Below are positions 59,424 through 64,000 of a stretch of DNA of 64,000 nucleotides, piece after piece. The stretch comes from Flagellimonas_A sp039592695 (lineage in GTDB: Bacteria > Bacteroidota > Bacteroidia > Flavobacteriales > Flavobacteriaceae). The position numbers and the translations under genes were made by a program. Location: the NCBI RefSeq assembly GCF_039592695.1, contig NZ_JBBUTK010000002.1:1-64000 (forward strand), written 5' to 3'. The notes beneath the pieces are model-generated. The model worked only from the letters and a program-made list of their open reading frames with translations, searched no databases and was not told where the DNA came from. The first letter of the stretch is position 1, and each line of letters starts with the position of its first letter.

Positions 59424-60929
59424 ATGTCTTTGAAATCGTTGGCCGCCCTAGTTTTTGCAGCGTATGTCAATTACAAAAACTCAAAATGGATTTCAAACCC
59501 CATCAAAGCGCAAGAAAAGGTCTTTCGAAAACTGCTGTCAACGGCGGCACACACCCAATTTGGCAAAGAGCATCATTTTAAGGAAATCACTACCTACAAA
59601 GATTTTTCAGAAAACGTTCCGATTCGTGATTATGAAGCACTCAAACCATACATCAATAGCATAATTGACGGTTGCAGTGGTGTGCTATGGCCTGGTCAAC
59701 CGATATACTTTGGCAAAACATCGGGTACCACCTCGGGGGCAAAATACATTCCCATAACTTCAGAGTCCATTAAAAATCAGGTAAGAGCCTCTCGTGACGC
59801 CATTTTAAATTACATACACAAGACCGGGAATTCTGATTTTGTGGATGGAAAAATGATTTTTCTACAGGGGAGTCCCGAACTCCAAGAAACCAACGGTATC
59901 AAAACAGGGCGCCTTTCAGGAATCTCTGCCCACTACGTGCCAAATTACTTGCAAAACAACCGCTTGCCCAGTTGGGAAACCAATTGTATTGATGATTGGG
60001 AAACCAAGGTCGAGGCCATTATCAAAGAAACCGAAAACGAGAACATGACCGTCATAGCGGGCATTCCCTCATGGGTTCAGATGTACTTTGAACGGTTAAA
60101 AGAAAAGACGGGCAAAGAAATCGGAGAGTTGTTCAAAAATTTTCAACTCTATATCTACGGGGGGGTCAACTACGAACCGTACAGGGCCAAGTTTGAGGGC
60201 CTGATTGGCCGAAAGGTGGACAGTATTGAACTGTTTCCGGCAAGCGAAGGGTTTTTTGCGTATCAAGATTCCCTAGACGAAAAAGGGATGCTGTTGCTGG
60301 TCGATGCGGGAATCTTCTATGAATTTGTGAAAGCTGACGAATTTTTTGAAGAAAGCCCAAAGCGGTTGACCCTGGCAGAGGTTGAGCTGAATATCGACTA
60401 TGCCATAGTCATCTCTACCGATGCCGGGCTTTGGGCCTACAATCTAGGAGATACCGTTCGGTTTATTTCTAAAAGTCCCTACAGGATAATCGTTTCAGGG
60501 CGTATCAAGCACTTTATCTCGGCTTTTGGCGAACATGTCATTGCGAAAGAAGTTGAAGAAGCGATGTCGTATGCTTTGTCGAAATCAAATGGCTGTAAGG
60601 TAAACGAGTTTACCGTGGCACCACAGACGGATCCTGAAGATGGAGAACTGCCCTATCACGAATGGTTTGTAGAGTTTGAGACGCTTCCCAGAGATATACA
60701 GGCCTTTTCAGGGGATTTGGATGCCTCAATGCAAAAGCAGAACAGTTATTATTTTGATCTGTTGGAGGGCAAAATCCTCCAACCTTTAAAAATCACCCCC
60801 GTCATGAAAAACGGATTTCAAGATTACATGAAGTCCGTGGGCAAACTCGGCGGCCAGAACAAAGTGCAACGCTTGTCAAATGACAGAAAGTTGGCCGAGG
60901 GGCTTCAACCGTACCTGACGGCAAAATAG
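59424..60929 (+). CDS. GH3-family protein (auxin-responsive promoter type)
   Basis: A 501-residue GH3 adenylate-forming enzyme-like protein. ATP-binding features: YFGKTSGTTSGAKYIPIT (P-loop-like TSGTTSG near 96-110), a central VRFISKSPYRIIVSGRIKHFISAFGEHV and the C-terminal lid. Plant GH3s couple acyl adenylates to amino acids; bacterial GH3 substrates are unknown. The gene starts 8 bp after the peptidase gene, suggesting one transcript; a functional link is not established. Confidence 0.9.
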   Translation: MSLKSLAALVFAAYVNYKNSKWISNPIKAQEKVFRKLLSTAAHTQFGKEHHFKEITTYKDFSENVPIRDYEALKPYINSIIDGCSGVLWPGQPIYFGKTSGTTSGAKYIPITSESIKNQVRASRDAILNYIHKTGNSDFVDGKMIFLQGSPELQETNGIKTGRLSGISAHYVPNYLQNNRLPSWETNCIDDWETKVEAIIKETENENMTVIAGIPSWVQMYFERLKEKTGKEIGELFKNFQLYIYGGVNYEPYRAKFEGLIGRKVDSIELFPASEGFFAYQDSLDEKGMLLLVDAGIFYEFVKADEFFEESPKRLTLAEVELNIDYAIVISTDAGLWAYNLGDTVRFISKSPYRIIVSGRIKHFISAFGEHVIAKEVEEAMSYALSKSNGCKVNEFTVAPQTDPEDGELPYHEWFVEFETLPRDIQAFSGDLDASMQKQNSYYFDLLEGKILQPLKITPVMKNGFQDYMKSVGKLGGQNKVQRLSNDRKLAEGLQPYLTAK

Positions 60930-60973
60930 GCCAGGGCGACCAATCAAGTATTTGCTGTACTTTTGTGCTGAAA

Positions 60974-62659
60974 ATGATTGAGACCAAAGTCAAAGAGACC
61001 ACCCGGGCGCAAGAATCGACAAACGCGATAGAGCGGCTGTACATTACGATGCGTCATCTATTGAACCGTGGTTTTTATAAACCTTCTGGTGTTTCGGGCA
61101 ATGCTTTGCGCAATGCGCTTCTGCTGTTGCGCCCCGAAATCTACGGTTCGGTCGCAGAAGAAAAAGCAGAGCTGAACGGATTGATCTATGTGCTTGAACG
61201 GCTTCCTGAAGGTATCGAACAATGCAGGTATATCAATCTGACCTCCGACGAAGGATTTTCAAAATCACACCTGACGCCCATCATTCCCCCGAAAAGAAGA
61301 AGAAACTGCTATCGCATCGACGAAGAGCAGATGAACATTGAGATTACCAGGGGCCGGTCTGATATCTATGACATTTTGACCCATTTGACTTTTTTGTTCA
61401 TTGAATCAGACAAGATATGTGACAGGGTATTCATTGAGGAAAGCAACACAACGATTCGCGATTGGCAAAAACTTGAAACATTTATTTCAAAAGAAGAGCG
61501 AACCGATACTGAGCGAGAGGTCGTATTGATCCATGTGGCCAATATTTTGGGAAGAACGTTTGAAGAGGTGACTGAAATGCACCGAAAGTTGGCCAAAAAA
61601 GAGAACCAAGACCGATTTTTGAATGTGGTGTATTGGCTGGGTAAACTGGCTCTTGAAGAGGTCACTACCGGCAACAAACGAACCATAACGTTCAGTCCGT
61701 TGTTGCGTGAACGCCTTGGCCATCATATACATGGCGAGCGGTGGGCAGATACCATCAAAACCACATTGCATGAAAACGGCTTGCTGAATAGGCCTGTTCA
61801 TATCATCAGTGCGAACATGCACAGCGTGATGAACACCCTTTTTGCGAAAAAGGCCCTGAAGAAAGAATTTCCGAACAACCCCAGTCTTGACATTTACGAG
61901 GCGTTGAGTTCAACAAAAAATGGCCCTTTGCGCAAAAAGGTAGAACAGCATGCAAAGAAAAACGGAATGCTGTTCATTGATGACAAATCAGGTGCAAATA
62001 TCGATGTTCAGATATTCGATGTCGCCAAATTTGGCGAGGGAGCCTGCTGCTATGAGTTTTCAGGTACGGATAGGGCACGGCAAAAACCCATTATATTTGT
62101 GATGGATTATGCTTTCGGCGAACAAGCGTATGAAACCATAGATGAATTGTTGAAACCCATTGAAATTGAGGGACAAAAACAATTTTTGAATGTCGAATCA
62201 ATATCAATAATGGGAAAAGCAGGTATTTTAGAAGGGGGCAAGGGAGATTTAATGATTCCCACCGCCCATATTTTTGAAGGCACTGCTGATAATTACCCAT
62301 TCAAAAATGAATTGGGCACAAAAGATTTTGAAGGTTGTGGCCTAAAAGTCATGGAAGGGACCATGGTGACCGTTTTGGGCACTTCACTTCAGAACAAGGA
62401 TATTCTCCGATTTTTCTATGAGTCTACGTGGAATGTTATAGGATTGGAAATGGAAGGGGTGCATTACCAAAAAGCGGTTCAGTCCGCATCAAAAATACGG
62501 AACAGTATAAAAAAAGACGTAAAAGTTCGCTATGCGTACTATGCGTCCGACAATCCATTGAAAACGGGAAGTACCTTGGCTTCAGGCGGTCTCGGTACCA
62601 CAGGTGTAAAACCCACATATTTGATAACAGACAGAATTTTAAAACAAATATTTAGCTGA
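60974..62659 (+). CDS. DUF6909-like protein of unknown function
   Basis: A ~561-residue soluble protein; the ATG at 60974 (MIETKVKET) follows a -7 box TACTTTTG (60958-60965) by 8 bases, and an upstream GTG is possible. Conserved-looking parts are RLYITMRHLLNRGFYKPSGVSGNAL, ITRGRSDIYDILTHLTFLFIESDKI and the C-terminal ASDNPLKTGSTLASGGLGTTGVKPTY. The latter half (about 300-560) resembles an alpha/beta enzyme fold with FVMDYAFGEQAYE. I recall this as a Bacteroidota family with no assigned reaction. The stop is 2 bp before the next gene. Confidence 0.75.
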   Translation: MIETKVKETTRAQESTNAIERLYITMRHLLNRGFYKPSGVSGNALRNALLLLRPEIYGSVAEEKAELNGLIYVLERLPEGIEQCRYINLTSDEGFSKSHLTPIIPPKRRRNCYRIDEEQMNIEITRGRSDIYDILTHLTFLFIESDKICDRVFIEESNTTIRDWQKLETFISKEERTDTEREVVLIHVANILGRTFEEVTEMHRKLAKKENQDRFLNVVYWLGKLALEEVTTGNKRTITFSPLLRERLGHHIHGERWADTIKTTLHENGLLNRPVHIISANMHSVMNTLFAKKALKKEFPNNPSLDIYEALSSTKNGPLRKKVEQHAKKNGMLFIDDKSGANIDVQIFDVAKFGEGACCYEFSGTDRARQKPIIFVMDYAFGEQAYETIDELLKPIEIEGQKQFLNVESISIMGKAGILEGGKGDLMIPTAHIFEGTADNYPFKNELGTKDFEGCGLKVMEGTMVTVLGTSLQNKDILRFFYESTWNVIGLEMEGVHYQKAVQSASKIRNSIKKDVKVRYAYYASDNPLKTGSTLASGGLGTTGVKPTYLITDRILKQIFS

Positions 62660-62661
62660 TA

Positions 62662-63660
62662 ATGGCAGATAACGCTCAAAAAACTTCGAATAGTTCAGAT
62701 GAAATTGATTTGGGGCAGTTGTTCCAGATGATTGGTAATTTTTTCAATCGGATTTTTAGAGGTTTCCTCAGGTTCTTCCTTTATATCAAAAAGAACTTTT
62801 TTATCCTTCTAGGATTGGTAATATTGGGTGTTGCTGTCGGATTTGGACTGAAGCAGATTTCTTCTGAGAAAATGAAGACAGAGGTTATCGTGCGCCCAAA
62901 TATTGAAAGCAAAGATTATCTCTATGATGTGGTTGCAGAGATACAGGCGAATATCAAAGCCAAGAACCGAGCATTTTTTGAACCACTTGGTATAGATATA
63001 GAAAAACTTAAAGGATTTGAGGCTAAGGTTGAGTCACTAGGGGATAAAAACAGCAAACTCGAAGATGAGTTAAAGTATTTGGAACTGTTAAAAGGTTTGG
63101 ATATCTCTAGAGAAGTGGGAGATGTCATCAAAGATGAAATATTGAGCCGCAACTCACTGAACCATAAAATCACATTCTTTTATAAAGATGGAACTGGAGG
63201 ACATGAAAGCGCAAAAAAACTGATGGAGTACATCAATTCAAACCCATATTTCAATGAGTTGATTGCAGTTTATCTTGATAATGCCAAAGACCGTATTCAA
63301 AAGGATACAGAACTAATCAAGCAGCTTGACGAACTGATTGCCCAGTATGCCGCTAATTTGGCCGCTGAAAAAAACCAACAAAACACAGGTCAAATCACAT
63401 TAAGCGACGAAGAGCAAGTAGATTTGCCCGCTCTTTTTGAATTGAAGAATAATTTGATTCGTGATATCGAGGCAAAGAATGTTGAATTGAAGACCCGTGA
63501 AAATGCGATAAAAGTCATCAATTTCGGAAAGCCCCAAAAGGTAAAAATCCCATTTTTTGGAAAAACCTTGGTGTTGCTTCCATTGCTTTTTGTTGGAGGC
63601 TTCTTTCTATGGTCAATCTTAAAATATCTGAACCAAAAAGCCAGTGAGCTCAACCAGTGA
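62662..63660 (+). CDS. Wzz-like polysaccharide co-polymerase candidate
   Basis: A 332-residue membrane protein with an N-terminal cytoplasmic stretch. Two membrane segments, near 47-65 (FFILLGLVILGVAVGFGL) and 298-318 (KTLVLLPLLFVGGFFLWSIL), flank a long periplasmic coiled-coil region. This two-helix layout with a coiled periplasmic domain is that of Wzz/chain-length regulators. No Walker motif is seen. It precedes rfbC, so a role in surface polysaccharide export or length control is likely but inferred. Confidence 0.65.
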   Translation: MADNAQKTSNSSDEIDLGQLFQMIGNFFNRIFRGFLRFFLYIKKNFFILLGLVILGVAVGFGLKQISSEKMKTEVIVRPNIESKDYLYDVVAEIQANIKAKNRAFFEPLGIDIEKLKGFEAKVESLGDKNSKLEDELKYLELLKGLDISREVGDVIKDEILSRNSLNHKITFFYKDGTGGHESAKKLMEYINSNPYFNELIAVYLDNAKDRIQKDTELIKQLDELIAQYAANLAAEKNQQNTGQITLSDEEQVDLPALFELKNNLIRDIEAKNVELKTRENAIKVINFGKPQKVKIPFFGKTLVLLPLLFVGGFFLWSILKYLNQKASELNQ

Positions 63661-63676
63661 GGCCTTAAAAGTATAA

Positions 63677-64000
63677 ATGAAATTAACCGAAACAAAACTG
63701 GCCGATTGCTTTTTAATAGAGCACGATGTTTTTAAAGATGAACGTGGGTTGTTTCTTGAGTCATACAATAAAGCTGCTTTTGAAAAACTTACTGGTCTAA
63801 AAATCAATTTTATTCAAGACAATATCTCGATTTCTAAAAGAGGAGTACTAAGAGGGCTGCACTATCAAAGCCCCCCCTATGAACAAGCAAAGTTGATTAC
63901 GGTATTGAAAGGCGAGGTAATTGATGTCGTGGTCGATATTCGAAAGAACAGTGACACCTTCGGGACACATCTAAAGTTCAGGATGCATGCAGATGAACGG
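63677..64000 (+). CDS. rfbC: dTDP-4-dehydrorhamnose 3,5-epimerase (partial, 3' end beyond window)
   Basis: The first 108 residues are visible. The RmlC signature is present: DCFLIEHDVFKDERGLFLESYN, FIQDNISISKRGVLRGLHYQ and AKLITVLKGEVIDVVVDIRKNSDTFG. The catalytic His is in RGLHYQ (near 62). The enzyme makes dTDP-4-dehydro-L-rhamnose for O-antigen or capsule. It starts 17 bp after the Wzz-like gene, so the window ends inside a polysaccharide locus. Confidence 0.95.
   Translation, partial: MKLTETKLADCFLIEHDVFKDERGLFLESYNKAAFEKLTGLKINFIQDNISISKRGVLRGLHYQSPPYEQAKLITVLKGEVIDVVVDIRKNSDTFGTHLKFRMHADER

Overview
The window looks like chromosome of a marine member of the Flavobacteriaceae (Bacteroidota). 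The evidence is type IX secretion features (PorP/SprF-like proteins, gliding-motility C-terminal sorting domains), many lipoproteins, -7 promoter boxes of the form TAnnTTTG, and families typical of the group (DUF4837, GIN-domain, DUF4175, DUF6909-like). This placement is inference from gene content; no rRNA is present.

Region 1 (1-8810) is accessory DNA: an integron-like cassette array without an integrase in the window. Seven related attC-like sites separate plus-strand cassettes. For most cassettes the first 9-10 bases are the reverse complement of the last bases, the signature of circular cassettes. Cargo: two unknown secreted/membrane proteins, a Shedu-like nuclease, a small TPR-like protein, a two-lipoprotein cassette, HicAB and ParDE. 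Three identical copies of a 354-bp, ORF-less, multi-hairpin element (the first cut by the window edge) follow attC sites exactly at the expected crossover position. This element is the most unusual object here. At 8838-11129 a C5 DNA methyltransferase, a PD-(D/E)XK-like protein and a third small nuclease-like protein form a probable restriction-modification locus at the right edge of the array.

Region 2 (11119-17644) is housekeeping: an acetyltransferase, a cation efflux protein and rpiB on the minus strand, then a 630-bp very AT-rich divergent intergenic region that could be a replication origin (weak evidence), then rnr, a GIN-domain protein and a LysE-type exporter on plus, tRNA-Cys and folB.

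Region 3 (17689-34026) is a four-gene minus-strand operon for a surface adhesin system: a type B-sorted Ig-like protein, a PorP/SprF-like protein with a C-terminal pair of SPOR-like modules, a 3641-residue SprB-like adhesin, and a second PorP/SprF protein.

Region 4 (34264-55314) is core metabolism and information processing: glnS, an SPFH protein, gltX, an AlkB-type hydroxylase, a DUF4175 protein, ybeY, mnmG, small lipoproteins, a methyltransferase, an OmpH-like chaperone, DNA polymerase III delta prime, pgk, a LysM lytic transglycosylase and DUF4837. Two perfect parS-like sites flank mnmG, suggesting an origin-proximal location. The pgk-transglycosylase gap carries four separate hairpins.

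Region 5 (55585-64000) holds a PorE-like OmpA protein, tatA, an M23 peptidase, a GH3-family protein, a DUF6909-like protein, a Wzz-like membrane protein and the start of rfbC, which opens a surface polysaccharide locus continuing beyond the window.
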